Part shown: in pieces, positions 15,055-30,100 of the stretch | How the letters are laid out: the number at the start of each line of letters is the position of its first letter | Position numbering within the stretch: the first letter of the stretch is position 1 | Assembly: GCF_901933205.1 (NCBI RefSeq) | Contig: NC_044578.1 | Span: forward strand, 15,533,501 to 15,597,500 | Length of the DNA: 64,000 nucleotides | Reading direction: 5' to 3' | Source of the DNA: Camarhynchus parvulus | Taxonomy: Eukaryota; Chordata; Aves; Passeriformes; Thraupidae | Position numbers and translations under genes: made by a program | The notes under the pieces: model-generated | Seen by the model: the letters and a program-made list of their open reading frames with translations, nothing else | Told to the model about the DNA's origin: nothing | The model's database searches: none

Positions 15055-15150
15055 GACACTGGTCAGTGGGAGCCTGATCGGAAGGCACCGGGCGGGTAGA
15101 ACGCAGCGCCTTCCCTGGGAGCTGCTGGACTTCAGCCTGGGCGTTCCTGC
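15055..15150. other. Small isolated CpG cluster
   Basis: About six or seven CpG dinucleotides fall within roughly 95 bases, in a region where CpG is otherwise rare for kilobases on either side. This is too short to be called a CpG island. It could be a remnant of an unmethylated element, an alternative non-coding first exon of LRRC8D, or chance. No TATA-like or clear splice donor signal decides the matter. Confidence 0.25.
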
Positions 15151-18100
15151 AGGAAACTCCACCCTCTCCCTCTATCTCTTTCTGGTACGTTTTCTAAGCC
15201 TTGATGTCGTCTTCTCACTGCTGGCAAAAAGTTACATGTGTGGGAGATATGCAAATGTGTTGTAGTGTTCTGATATAATTTTAGCACAGGAAAAGAGCAA
15301 GCTCTGTACATAGGTATCAGTAACTGAGCTGCAGTCTTGCAGCTGAGTTTATTTAGTAGAGCTGTCAAACTTTGAAAAGAGATTTGTGTGGATGTGGGGT
15401 GTAGGATCAAGTTCAGAATTTTGTAAACTTAAAAAGTAGCTTCTATCAATCCACAGTTCTCTAAATTCCTTCACAGACAGTAGAAACTGTCTGAATAAGT
15501 ACAGAAGAATTGTATAATTCAATGACATGATAATTGAGGATTTCTCATTATGTGAATCCTTTTAATATTTACCGTGTATACTGTCGCTGCAAGAATACTG
15601 GCTTTGCAATGAATAACTGAGGTGGACTTCAGTGGACTTTCTCTTCTCTTGTTTCTCTCAATGTAAAATTCTAAATACTGTTTTATCTTTTTTTTGGTGG
15701 GAGGGGAATTTTTCTTTCCAGGTATAATGAGGGCTTGATGATCTTGTGGGAGTGGAATGAAACTACTAAAATCCTTTCTCATATGTACAGGGTTAAGTAT
15801 TACTCAGGAGGGTAATGTTCCAGTGGAATTGCAGTCTCCCCGTAACAGTTTAGACTTTGGTAAAGCAAGTGGATGAGTCATTGCACAGATTTGATGGCTG
15901 AAAAGATTGATTAATAATTAATTTAAAAACAAGATGCCCCTTCCTCTGTGTCCTTGCTTTCAGCCATTCAAAAGATCATCAGATTCCCACATGTAGTTTA
16001 ACATTTGAGTACTAGGGATGTGTTTACTTTGATGTCTTTCCCTGAACTGCAAATGTTGCTTTGTCTTTGCTTTTGCTCACACATTATTTATAGAGATATA
16101 AATGTCAAATTTGATTCAAGTGTTCTGATGAGGTTACTGCACTTAGAAGGAGCCAAATGTTGCCATTTGGTGTGCTAGGGTTATACTTGCCTCATGACCT
16201 TTTTGAGATACACTGGTATACCAGGTGCTTCATGGGTAATGGCATTCCTGATTTTCAGGAATTCTCACATACAGGTTCTTTGCTATTCTTCAGTAGACAT
16301 CTGTCAGTCAAGGATTTGTATTTCTACAGGTTTGCATTTGTGCTGGGTGTCTAATGGGAAACCCTGGGTCCAGGATGTTTTCTGTCTTTATGCTGAGATA
16401 GTGGTAAAAGTGAAGATGCTGCTGACTGCTGTGTAAGCCTGAAAGGATGTAACCCTCAAAATGAGCCCTTTGAATTCAGTCAAATTAGCATAAATAATGT
16501 CTATTTGAGGGGGGTTCAACAGCAGTAGGTCAAAGATGTGGTCAGTCAAAACCAATCCATGAAAGGCCCAGAAGCTTCAGGAACCTTTTAGGCGAATTGA
16601 TACCCTCTTGAGTGCTCCTCTCTGGGACAGATCTTTGATACAAGATAGGTGTTGTGACTCTGATGTTAGAAGAGGTAATAACCTGTGTTTTGTCTTTTTG
16701 GTTAATTAAAAGCATGCTATTTGCAATCTTGGGCAATTTAGGTACTGAGTCTTGAATATTTAGTGGATGGTGAACGTACACCAAGACATCTGTTTGCTGA
16801 CAGCGTACAAAAAGCCACTGTTGAAACTTTCATTTTTACTTATTTATAAGAGTGAAAGGTGAATGAAAATGTGTAATAATCTTACTTTGAGCTGTTGCTA
16901 TAATTCATAATTTAAACCTGAAATGCTTCACATTTTCAGTGTAATGATCCTCTTAATCATTAAATTCTGACCTATGGCTTGGCTGTAGTCTTCTGATCAG
17001 GCTTCTGTAAAAAGAAAAAGGCTGCCAGATATTTGGTACCAAGACGTACCTACAATCTCTGGTGCTGGTGTTTGTGACGTTGCATGTTGTCAGATATGTA
17101 AGGTGCAGTAGCTGACACCTTGCACTTTGCGAAGCCTCAATCTTTGAAGATTTGTCTAAATTTTCCAGCCTGCAGATAATGAAATACTTCAGCCTCCTTT
17201 AACTGTGAACATTATTTTACTGTAGTCAAAAGTTAAGATTTAGTTGCACTGCTTTATAAATGCTGTATAATTGTTATTGCATATTGCAGAGTTACTATGA
17301 GAGGGGATTTTGGCCTTTGCAAGGTTAACATTGGGGTTAGACTTCAGGAAGTTTTGTAAAGAGAGGTTGTTTCTTGACCTTTGTGATAAAACCACCATTT
17401 GCCTGTACACAGAATATGCAAGGAGAAAGCTGTCTCTCCCACTACCACTTTAATTTGGGTTGAAAGCACTGAAAGTAGGAAATGTGGACATGAGATTTTA
17501 GCTGCAGGGAAGAATATGTAATCTGATTTATAAAACTGGACCTTCTTGAATGCTTGTTTTACCCTAGCAAAACCTCCTTTGGAAAACGTCATGTGCAGGA
17601 TTGAGTGGGTGTTCACCTGCTGGTTTGTTGAGAGAGGAGGACAGGAAAGCAGTTTGCTCTTGAGGGGTGCTGGGAAGCAGTGGATGATTTCACAGCCTGA
17701 AGTATATAAAACTTGCTCTGGTGTCAGTATGGGCAGTGGAATTTGACAAGAAGTGGGAGGGAGAAGTGTTGTGTGTGACTAGGGTGATACTTTGCGTTCT
17801 GGAAGGAAGGAGCAGGGTCTGGAATTCATAGTTTGACATTTTTGAATGTGGGAAAGAAGCCAAAGGAAGCTAGTGGGTGTTGGGACATGACTGATTTGCT
17901 CCAGTTTACAAAGTAGGTGTGGACAGCAGAAATCAGAAGGACAGCGAGAAATCACCAAGGTTTTGTTTTAACTGAAGGGGCAAAAAACTGCCAATGGAAT
18001 GGTCATCCAAAGACCCTGAGCTGCTCTAGGTCCTGATGTGGGAGCCTGGCAGTGCAGCTGTTTTGACCTCACAACGTGAGAGCTGCTTTGCTCTGAATTA

Positions 18101-21100
18101 CTACCATTGGGAACATCCTGAGGCAGAGCAGTCCCTGAAGAGAAGCAGTTGCAGTTACATTAGCTTTTTCTCTGGGATCACTGCAGGACCCCTGAATGAG
18201 TGAGAAAGGGGTCAGAGATGGATTGGTGTTTATCAGGCCTTATCAGATTTGCCTGCAGAGAGAGATTTGTGAGTTGAGCAATGGTGCTGTAAGAGGATTC
18301 CAAGGCAGAGCGGGTGAATCTGGCTACTGGAACTTGCCCTAAGGAGCCAGACTCACCAGGGCAGCGTGCCTGAGTGTCTTGCTCCAGAGCCTGTGAAGTG
18401 GGAGTTAACATACACAAAGTATGTGGCTGGGCAATCCTTGTGCATTAACTTTGGGAATTTTTGTAAGGTATCTCCTGTTAATTACCTCACTGCTGAATAT
18501 GTGAAAAGTCAGATTGGGTTTGTTCTTTTTTTCTTTCTATTAAGCTGAACTAGAAATAGTCCCTGTGGGTTTTGAGGCTTGGACACAAGAACATTACTTA
18601 TCATGTGGTGTCACATCAGCTGAAATCCTCAGACAGTGAGGCTGCTGGGTTTCCCGACACTTGCCTTTCTCCTAGTCTGTCACAATTCTCCACCATTCAG
18701 ACTGGCATTTCTTGTATGTTTGGGTTACAGGTTACCCCTGTAACAAAGCTTGTGAAACATGACAGTCTGTGAAGAATAGGTCTGTAATGTTCTTTTGGCT
18801 TTTCCACTGGGATAATTTTTCACATGTACGTTTGCATTAATAGCAGCTGGCTTCTAGTTAATAAATACAGTGCCCTGTGAAATTAATGGGTTATTAGGGT
18901 TGGATGGGTTCCTATGGTGCCCTTAGTACTGCAGCTTTCACTAGCTAGCTGTGCCTTTGCTTGTGTGCACAGCAGAGTTGTTTACATGTTAGGAATATGC
19001 TAGAGGCAAGGAGAAAGGAACAAACAGCTTTAATGTGATGCAGCTTAGATGCTCTGTGGGGGAGGCCTCAGAATTGTTCATAACAGGATCAAATGTCAAT
19101 CAGTGTTTCGAGAAGAATAAAGTTACTGTTTATGAGAAAATTAAAGAATAGTATATTACATGCTTTTCCTCCATCTATTTTTGATCCTATCTAGGAAAAT
19201 GTCCTTCTCCTGTGGTTCTCTTGAACCCTGTAAGAGTATCAGTGATGCCTAGGAGAAGGATCTGTGCAGACCTCTCCTTTTGGCTCCAGCCACTCCTCTG
19301 GGCTGCCTTTGGTAAAGAAGCAAGTAATATGCCAGCCAGCTTTTCAGCTCTTGCATGGAAAGCCTGGTGGTCGTGTTGCTGAGGAGGCTGCTGGAACATT
19401 GTGGCTACTATTAAATTTCTTTTACTGCGGATTTACTGCTCTGTAGAGTAAGAAAACAGTTACTCTGACATCAAGCCATGAACATGAGAAAATGGCTTCT
19501 CCCTCATTGGAAGGGAGGAGAGAGAGAAGTGGAGAAGAAAACAGCTGAAAACCTCCTCCTCTCCTTCCAGAGCTATTTTTTGCCAGTGACAGAGAATGGT
19601 GGGATGAGCAGAGCTGATCTATATCTGCAGCAGGCTGTGGCTCTGATCTGAAGATGTATCCCCAGGAAAAAACAATGAGAGCTTAGCTGTGGGGGAGGGA
19701 GCATCTGAAGTCAAAGCACTTCTCTGCTGGTTCTGCACCTGCAGTTTCTGTTCCAAGCTGCTTTGCATTGTAGGCAGGTAATGCTTAAAATTTGTCAAGA
19801 AGGGGCTATCACATTTTGTCTTAGATTATGCCCCATGTGCCAAGCTGTTAGGGCAGCAGGCTGGGGTCTGGAAGAGCAGCTGGGGATGCAGCTTGGGGAG
19901 AACGGGTAGGGATGGGGAGGGAAGGGCTGGAGAGGAGTCATGGATAATTGTGTCAGAATAAAAGGCTTTTCAAGCCTAGGCTATGTGCCTGCTAGAAATG
20001 CTATTCTAAAACCTTGCAAATACACACTGAGGAATTTCATTTGCCAGAAATCAAGCTTTTCTGATTGTGTGGCTTCTTGCATTCTTAGAATGGTTTGGTG
20101 TTGAACCAGTGTCCTGATATGTTCTGTTGTCTGAGCCTGTCTCCCAAGGGAGGTATTTTGGACAGTTACTCCCAAGTAAATTCTGTGTGTCATTCTGGAG
20201 TTAAAGGCTTGTCTTCAAATGCCATTAGGAAATCCTTCAAGTCAGCTGAAGGTGTGAATTTAAAGTGAATTGCTTCAACTGTTCTACACCTTTGAGGCAG
20301 AATAATTGAGAGTCACTCTGACTTTGAAGAAGAGCATCTGAAGAAGGTCTCAAAAGAGTTTAATCAAATCAGTGTTTTAATTTGCATGGTTTTTGTCTTA
20401 AGAATTAATCCAAAGTGCCTTTTGCAGACAAAGCCTCAAAGTGGATTATATTATATGGGAAGGCTCTTCTTAAGGATTTGGGAGGGTTTATGTGGATGTA
20501 GATGTATTACTGGTTAGGAATAGCACTTGTGTTTTAAAGTCACCTTGTACTTTCATCTGAATTCATTTTTCAACCTTCTGACTCTGCTAACCTTAAGGAG
20601 AAATTATGAGAGGATGTGAACTGACTTTAGTCTCTGCAATAGACCTTTAAAATGCTGCTGATGGCATCCTTAAAGCTGTCACTAGCCATGTAATGACTAA
20701 AAATTTCAGTAGAAACTTCTAGTTCATATATTTAATCTTTTATAGTGAATGGAATGCACTTTAATGGATAAAGCTGCTGATTTCTTCTGAGATTTTCTAA
20801 GCTGATGGGAGGAGGGTGAAGGAAATTAGAGGAGTACAAACCCTCTGAGCAAATCTTGGAGTTCCGCCCCAAACTGAAACTCTTCCCATCCCATACAAAG
20901 TTTTTTTTCAGATGTGTGTATGCAACAGGGACCTTTAGCAAAATCTGGGTAGTAGAAAAAGGCTGAATGTTCTGTTATCTGAGGCTTTTGGCAATCTGCA
21001 TAGCTGTGTTTACCTCAAGCCTGAGAGGAAGGGACAGAGGAATCTGGCACAGGGGTTGTGCACTTCAGACTGAACTGTCTGTGCAGACTGGCAGTTTTGA

Positions 21101-24100
21101 ATATTTGCTGCCTAATTCGGGAAGAATTTGTTGGAGAAGTTATTGACAGAACTTTCTGTTTTGCATTTTAATGTATTGCTACAGTCTTTTTTTCTTCCTT
21201 CTTTACTTATCTTCCTTTTTTTAATAAGCAGAGGAATGTCAGAATTACTGTAGCTATTTTTCCTTAGTAATTTTCAGTTGTGCAAAATAAGTTGCAGTGG
21301 CTGGTGTACAGCAAGAACACAGATTATTGCCTTTTCAGTTGCTGAATGTAGACTTGTGAAACACAGTAAGGAATTACTAATTTAACTAAATTCATGCAAG
21401 TATGTGTTTCAGCAGCCATGTGAGATTAAGTAGAAAGGTCCGTCATGTATGTTGAACTGCAGAATTCCATCTGTAGACTGCTACTGCTGTGCTTTTAGAG
21501 CACATAATAGATCACTGTGTGTGGATAGTTAGCATATTACTTAAATAAGGTTGTGAAAATTGAAGGTTCTGAATGTTTTTCTTACTGTTGAGGCAATTCA
21601 AATGTTGTTATTTTCTTGCTGAATACTTTTATTGCCCTGTGAAAGACTTGGTTCTAGAGACTAAGAACTGATTCTGCATGAAGGTTTAATTGACAGGATG
21701 GGCAAATCCAGGCAGAGCACAGATGCCTTCACCTTGGGCAGAATAGTGATGTTGTACCTACACTCTGAGTGCACGTGCTTTGCACTGCCTTTCTTGGCTG
21801 AGGAGCAGTGCAGTTTCTGTGCAGTGTCCCACTGGGACCAGACTGAGGTGAGCTCATTTTGCCTTGTTCATCAAACAAGCAGCAGGTGGCTGGGCTGTGC
21901 AGAAGCTGTTAACCTGAGTGAGGGTCAGGCTGATGGTAGAGTCCGAATTTGTGCACTGTCCAGTCTGGTTGGCTTACCAATTTGGTTACTTGGTAATTTC
22001 CTCATCTTTACAGTCAAGGACTAGATTTTGAGGTGCTTTTTAGAGATGTCTGAAATGGCTGATCAGCAAATGTTAGGTTTGTTTCCCTTTGTACACTCTG
22101 GTTAGTTTTGTTTTGTTGCCTCCGGAGTGCTGAACATCCTGTTGGCATCATGGAAGGATGTTCAGTGCCATGGAAATTTAGCCCACTGCAGGTCAAGTCT
22201 TGTTTCAGGTCTTCAGCTGACAAAGCTCCTATGGACTTTGTTATCACACAGCTAGAAGTTGGTTGGTTGCCATGGGACCATCAAGTGTCACCCATTTATG
22301 TAAAGGATAGGCAAACAGCAAACAGCCCCAAAGAAATTGCACTTAATGCTGCAAAAGAGCATATTTGTCATCACAGAGAACTCAATGTCATTGTAGGAAA
22401 AAAAAAAAGTTAATGGAAAACAGATCTTTGTAAGAAGATACTAAAATAGTCCAAAATCTGAAATTCTGGTTTAAAGAAGGAAGACATCTGCACTAACAGC
22501 CCTCTGGTTTCATGACACATCTAGAAATTTAAAAGAAAAGCCAGTAATTAGGGGAAAGTGGATATATGAATTTAGAAATTAAGGAGGTAAGTTAAAGAAT
22601 TAACTGAATATTTTCTACAGCTCAGCTATGTTTGAAGTAATTCATATTACTAGACAAAGATAATAAAGTAGCTCATGCAAAAAAGTAGAAATATTTGTTA
22701 ATACTCTTCCCTGTTTGGGAAGGTGTAGAGTGTGATACCATCAGTGTAATTCCAACAGAGAATTCAGTCTGATTTAAAAGTCTGTAGGCATGCAGACAGT
22801 TTTCAGTAACTGTTGGTATTGGGGCTCTTAAAACCAATTGTGCTGGAGTAGACAAGGAAAGAGTGGGAGACTGACTTAATCATAATCCAGCTAGCTTGAA
22901 ATGATCAGTCACCAAAATCCTGAAAAAAATTAAGGCAAGCAGGACTCTGAGATGTAGTAAAGCTGTGTCTTCAAAGGCATCTGCTGCAAGGGGGATGGAG
23001 ACAGTTCAACCCATTATGATCCTCTGCTACTCCCTAGCTCCTTCCAAGTGCTGTCTGCTGTTCCTTCTCTCAGCAGCAGCAGCAGAGTAGTCAGTGAGAA
23101 CTGCTGTGCCCCTTGGGGACTCCTGTCCTGACACGTTACTGCTGTGTGATATTGCAAAAGTAAACGAATTAAGAACTGACTAACTGATGTTTGAAAGTTA
23201 GTCGCTTGTGGTGAATCATTGTCAAACAGGAATGCTTCTAGAAATCTTGCTTTAAGGATTGAGGTGAGGGCATATTCCATTGAACTTTTTCATCAGGTAG
23301 CTAGAGACAAGGACAGGATCTGTACTGACAGAATTGGCAGGCCATATCACACCAGGCAGTGTGGTAAACAAGGACAAAGCAGCTTGGACACTGGAATCCA
23401 CACAGCCTGGTGAGCTGTAGCAATCAAAGTTGCAATTTGATATTACCTGTAATATCATGGGGCCTGCAGGTGCTGTACTTCAGTGTAGCAACAGAATAGG
23501 AGCTTGGGGAGAAGACTGCTTGGGGTACACTGAGTCAACAGCTGGACATGACTGCTGTCTAGCAGGGCAGCAGAGGGGCGTAAGTGGGTGTAGGAAGGGC
23601 AATGGGAGGAGGAAGGTGAATCATGTACAGTTCTGAGATCAAGAGGAGCCTGTTGACAATGAGAGTGAATTCACATAAGTCAGAGAAGGTATTTGAAGGC
23701 TGACTGGTGTTCCACAGGGCGAGCCTGAAAGGCTCATTCTGTTGCTGTGTTTGTTGTTTCTTGATAGATAAGTGGAGGAACTTAATAGTTGGTGGGAAAC
23801 ACCTTCTGAGGGAGAGCACACTGGAGGCTGAAATGCAAACAGAAAGAGGCCTGACGCAGAACTGATGGCTGGGAGCTGCGACCAGGCAGTTGGAAATAAG
23901 TGCATTTGTAATGGTGAGAGAGCGTAAGTGCTAGAACAAATAAATAGCAGAGGAAAGTGGTGAACTCCACCCAGAATGTTCCCAGGGCTGAAAGATTTTC
24001 TGGAAGTGTCCTCTGTGCTAAGTACAGGAATTATTGAGAGCAGTGGTATGCTATGTCAGGCTAACTTCAGTAAATCATGGATGGGACTATACAAACCTGC

Positions 24101-27100
24101 AAACCAAACTGTTCTTCACATGTGCTTCATAGTTGAGCTGGCCTCCCTGCTAGAAAGTATGTGCATATATATAGCGTGTGTGTGTGTATAGTTCAGGAGA
24201 GGCATATACATGGGTGGTGCCTCTTGGCATGAGATACGTAGCTCCTTTGTTAAATATTTCAAGAGCAACTGAAGGAATTGGAATCCACAAGTGGTGACCA
24301 AGAGTTTCCTAACCACGCATATGGTTCTTCATGGGCTCAAACTGGGAAACATGACTGCGTTTCCACTCTGCTTATGCTGGGAAATAATTGCTGTCTGCAG
24401 GGCGGACTAACTTGTGTGTAATGTTGTCTGAACTCTTCTCTCTCTGGAACTGACCTTTCTTGCATATAACCAGTTTGGAATCTTTGTGCTGCTCTTCTCT
24501 TGCAAAGCAGCAGCTTAGATCGTTCTCTTCCTCTTCTTCAAGGTGCATCTAAAGGAGTGTTGAGGAAAAGTAGAACGGAATGGAGTAAGTGCAGCAGCAG
24601 TCTCACAAGCAATGAGTTTATGAGTAATGTTTGGGGGGGTGGTTGGGTGTGGTTTGGTTTTTTTCCTTTTTTAAAGTGGACAGAGAATTTCTGAAACTCA
24701 CTGCTGCACGATACCATTACGGATAAGAATTGATAGGATTCTGGGAAGGATTAGACGCCCAGGAAATTATTTATTTAGTTTCACATAAATCTATATGAGT
24801 CTGTTCTGGGCTTATAAAACAATTGGTAACAGTGGGGTCTAATGTAGCAGATTGATTATTGTATAGCTGTTTACTAGGAAACTTCTTTTGCTGTATCTCT
24901 TTTCTAGCTACTTTCACAACAGGAACTGGTGATTCAGAGTTCTGTTTCTAAGTTTAATATGAGAATTATTCAGGCATAATTCAGGCTGAAGGAACACTGA
25001 GGATGTGTGTATGAAGGGGAGGTGGTGATAAAGGGAGAACGCACCCTGTGTGCTAAAATGTGTTATTGTGCCTCTGATTGCAGGGCATACATGCTGATAC
25101 ACAAACAGAATATGCATGGATCAGAGTAGCAGACTGCTTTTTGAACACTCAGCTTTTCAGTGACAATACTTGTACAGCATTTCTCTGTTGTATGATCTGC
25201 AGGGAAAATGAGGCATCTTTGAGGACTGATACCATCAGAAGTGGAGAGAGACATAGAGCAAGGAGATTTAAGTTATGGAAAGAAGATTTAGCTGTGTTTT
25301 TGTCAGGCAAAAGTCTTCAATTTCCTTTGTAATAACCTCTCAACACTTGTTTTGAGAAAGCTTCTATCTGTTCTTAAATGCAGAGTTACAGATGCTGTAA
25401 TTTTCATTACTTTTTTCTTTTCCCTTTTTCCCTTCCCAAGGTTACATGTAGGTGAGACAAGCACACCCAGAACTTTATTTGGTGTGACAGTTGCATCTGG
25501 TAAATAGAACTGGACAGAAAGTATTGATGGGAAGGTGCAGGTACAGGCATAATGACTGTGAGGGCTGTTCCACTGTTGCTTCCCTTTCCTGGTTTCCAAG
25601 CCCTGGGGTAGCTGCTGAGCACTGTTAGCAGTGTGTGCCTCAGTGTGCTCTTGAGATGTCACTTGAAGAGCAGAGAGCTTCTCTGTGTTTGTCACTGTGT
25701 CCACACAGAAACACATGTATGTGATCAAAGAAAGGTCAGCTCTGCATGGGTCTTGAAACCCACGTCTGTCCACCACCCAGGTCTTGGTGGAAAGCAATCT
25801 GCAGGATTATAGAACATGAGAAAAATGGTGATGTAGTTCAAGTTTTAAGACTTGAGCAGGTTCAAAAGATGAAGCATTTTAGCCTTGCTGTCCTTGTAGA
25901 TGGGAATGTTATTTTGTTGTCACACCATTTTGGCCCAAAGATGGGGACCAGTGAGCAGACTTTGTTTGAAGTTCTTTGGAAGGATAAAAGGAACACATCA
26001 ACCCTACCTCTACAGGCTGCCTTTCTATCTTAATGTAACACTAATCTGGCAAAGAATCAAGTAAGGATACTGGACTGTGAACAGAGGAGAACACGATGTT
26101 GAAGTCATAGATGCTATGAATTGGCTCTTAAGAGCTGCATCAAGAAACACAGTGAATTGTGATATTTTGTGGCTTTTGTATGACTGCCATATTTTTCCCT
26201 GCATGCAGTCATTCCAACACAAGTAAAATTCTTTGTTGTAGAAAAGCTAAATATTTTTGAATGCTGAGTCTGAAACACAGATGATATACTGCAGCAAAAG
26301 ACTCTCATGGGATGTTTTTACGAGATGGCTTTTATTTGTTAAATGAGTTTTCAGTAGTTCCTCAGTACATGCTATTGTATTGTTTGTGTGATGTCTTACA
26401 GTGTCACTGGTCTGATCTGGACTGTGATGACTGAATAAATTGCATCATTTGCTGACTGTGGAAAGATGGCTTGATCTGTAAGACACATTTGTATATATGT
26501 GCATTTTGTAATGTAATAGTAATCATAAATTAAAGATGTTCAGTTAATGCCAAATGCGAGCTGTATTCATAACTCTTGCTGTTCTTGTCTACCCACAGGA
26601 GTTCCAAGAGTCAGAGGGGATCATACAGGAAACTGAAGCTGCTTTTGTACTTTAAGGGGGGGAAGGTAATGAAATAAGTTATGTCCTCTCAGACGTCTTG
26701 AAAATGGAGACTTTTAAGTGGTCTTTGGGCTTCTACCAAGGAGCATGCTGCTGGCATTTAGGTTTTGTGCATTAGAGGAAATAAAACACTAGAAATCCCT
26801 TGGCTTTCATCCACAGAGAAATAGCTATACTTTGCTGCTGTGTTTTGGCCATGTTGTGTTTTGGCAGGGTTATGGTAATTTATGATTTTATGTCCTTAGA
26901 ATTACTAAGAAGAAGTAGTTTGCCCAGAAGTGGTTGGTGAGAGATGGTGTTACAGTTGGCAGGGAGACCTCCTGTAGGAGTTGGAGGATCAGCCCCTGTA
27001 GTGTGTTGTGGCTTTGACAGTGGCAGATGTCACAGAGGAGGACTGGAGAAAGCCATAGTTAGAGGCTGTGGTGTTGCAACGTGGTTGATAGTTCCTTGCT

Positions 27101-30100
27101 GATCCTTGCCTTGGATGATAGAGGTGTAGACCTTTTAATTAAAAAGCTCAAGTGCAAGTCTCACTGGGAAAAGTTGAATATTTTATGTTAATATGATTAT
27201 GATTTTCCTCATTGCTAAGAAAACTTCCAATTTTGAGTCTGTGTTGTAGTGAAGATTTACTGAGATATCTGTTCAAATTGCAGCTATTCACACACAGCGA
27301 CTTAGAGGCAAGAAATCATTTTATGTAAGCTAATTTCAAGTGGTGCCATCCTCACATTATTTTTTTGTTAACTGAAGACAATAAAGATTCTCTAATAAAT
27401 GAGTCATAATAGCATTATTGCTCTTATTTATATAACTTGAGATCTTGTAGTCTAATCCTGTTGGCCTTTACTTCCATGACTGTTTTAATTTCTGATGGGG
27501 ATTTTGTTTCTGTTTTAAACCACTTCATGATTACTCATTTCATACAGTCAGTTGTTTCTCCCCCCTTTAAGGGTAGAAGTAAAACTTTATTTACATCTTG
27601 CTTCTCATAAAATTTGACAAAGCAAGGATCAGTGAATAGGGCTGGCTTCAGCAATTGGGTCTATGCAGGGCACTAAGGAGCACTATACCCAGACCAGCTA
27701 TGTGTGGAAAACTTGGCTAAACTCCCAAAGGAAGAGTTGCAGTAACTGGAGAGAAATGGTTTTATTTGTGAATTGTACATCTGAATGGAAATACCAAAAT
27801 TCCCTCCTACTTTGTATCTTTCAATAATACATTTGTTCAGTCACTTTTCATAGTAGAGTTGCATGATAAGGATTAATTCCAACATACTGCCAATACTTGA
27901 AAACTTTTTTTATGATGACTTTACTTTGTGATTATCCTGAGGTCAAAGTGTTGCTAATGTAGAGAATAAAAGATTTATTCCAATTTCTAGCCCATGGCAG
28001 AAACTTAAAGATTCTTCCTCTTCATAACTGGTCAGTCGTGAAACTCTGCCTTCCTCAAACACTCTGCTGTATGAAATCTGATGCAATTCAACTGAATTTT
28101 TGGGCCGTAATCCTTTTGAAACAGGATGACACACTGTATAATGCAGTAGGGCTTTGCGATAGATTAGGGAATTGAACCTTTTATGCACTATAAATATCAA
28201 GTCCTGGCGGAGTCTTAAGTCAAAAAAAATCACTTTTTTTTGTTTGTTTGTGTCAATTTGAAGAAACTGACCAAGACACAGGAGCTGGAGACGCAAGGCG
28301 CAGGGAACATCCAGTTCAAGTGTTGTGGAAGGTAGTGAGTGGCATCTGAGGCTTGGCACAGCGAGACACAGTGTCCCTGCTGAGTCAGGAGCAGGATTGT
28401 CAGAGTGCTCTGTCTCATACAGAATGCTTTAACCCAACAGGCAGCACAATAACTATTAGCCATGTTTCAAGAGTAGGCTGCAACAACAGTGCCTACTTAT
28501 GTGTGGTGAGCAAGCATCCAGCTTTGGTATTGTCATCCAGGGCTTTGTCACAGCGAACATGGACATGGCTGAGATATATGCAAGAATTTAGAGCTCACAG
28601 CAGTAGCACATCACCTGCCTTTTTTAGAGTCACCATTTTGGGTCTTACCTTCTAGGTCAGTTGGTGCTATGTGTGGGTGTCCCAAGCTTAGTGGTGGGAG
28701 AACAGTACTTCATCTGGCTTCCTAAAGCAAATCTGTTCTTGGGAAATTGAAACCAGTGCAGACTTAAAGGAATAATTACTTAAATTTTCATTAATCCAAA
28801 GTTGCTTGGTGGTTTTATATCTTAAGAGAAAGGGTTTTTCTTTTAGCCTTTGAGGAACTTGAAACTGAGATTAGAATTGCTGTTTAGTCTAAAAGGGAAC
28901 AAAAACTATAGCTGAGTTCTGGGCCTTGATAAAATTTTTGTTATTTAAAAAAATATGTGCCCCAGGCATGATTTGGCAGGCAGAACTCTTGGTCAAAGAC
29001 AGGCTGTTACAAAACTTTATCTTAAATGGATGGTTTTGGTCTGACCATGACAAATCCTAAACTCTTGACTGATGGCTGATGGGTATGTAGTCATATGTAT
29101 ATTATTGCTGCACACCCACATGCATAGGCAGTTGTCCAAGTGTGTGATAACAGGAAAATGTAAATAAAGTGGTTGGCTAGTTGTCCTAATGTTCTTGAGT
29201 AGATCCTTGTGAAAATAATGCCTGTCAGACTTACAAATAGGTCTGTATGGAAGATGACTTGTTTTCAGCTATGACGTGATACAGGTCACTGTGTGGCCAA
29301 TTGTGGCCATTTTGTGTTTTATTCTGTGTTGAGTCAACAACCTGAAATGCAAACCAAGAGCTCAAATAATCCCTGCTGTCCCTGGTAGTTGCAGGATGTC
29401 TCCAGGCTACCCTGTTCTGGGAAAGGTGTTTGCAGGCTCCTGCCACCTGATCACTGTGAGTGCCTGGAGATCTCTGCATGCCTGGGAGGAGAACCCTGTA
29501 GTTTTTCACTCTCTTACCATCACCACTGCACCAAACTGGTGTTTTCTGGTGTTGTTACCAAATAGAAACTCATTTTGCTCTGTTGGTCCTGCTTTGTGCA
29601 TAGGTAATGCCTAGTCCATCAAACATTCTTATAGAAATACTGCTGCATGTGATGTTGAGAGTTTGCCTGGGACAAGTTCTTGTTCTGCTCAGGACACCAG
29701 GGCAGTCAGGGGGCTGGAGTGCACCTCTTTCTGAAAGCCTTGCATTATGCTTAATGGAAGTCACAGTGAGAGCCAGGATGCTGAAATCACTAATGTACTT
29801 GTGCAAGCTCAGACTTTCCATTTCCACTTTTTTTTTTTTGAGATCTTAGCATGTTGGTGGAAGGGCTGGAAGGTGGTTTAGAAGGTAAGGACCCTTCTTC
29901 TGCCAGATCAGTATGAGGTAGTGCTGTGTCCTGAACTTGCCTTGCTGATTATTCATGCTTGCACAGAATCTCCTGGGGACCTGGCTGGGGCCTGCTGAAG
30001 GATGTGAAAATTGCTTACAGCAGCAACAAGAAAACCTGATTGTTTTGTTTTCCTCCAGTTAGAAGGCACTCTACTTTTATTTCTGTAGCAGCTGGGGAGC

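Noticed and set aside
24164..24188. Short TA/TG repeat
   Set aside because: Only about seven GT units, too short to stand out from background.
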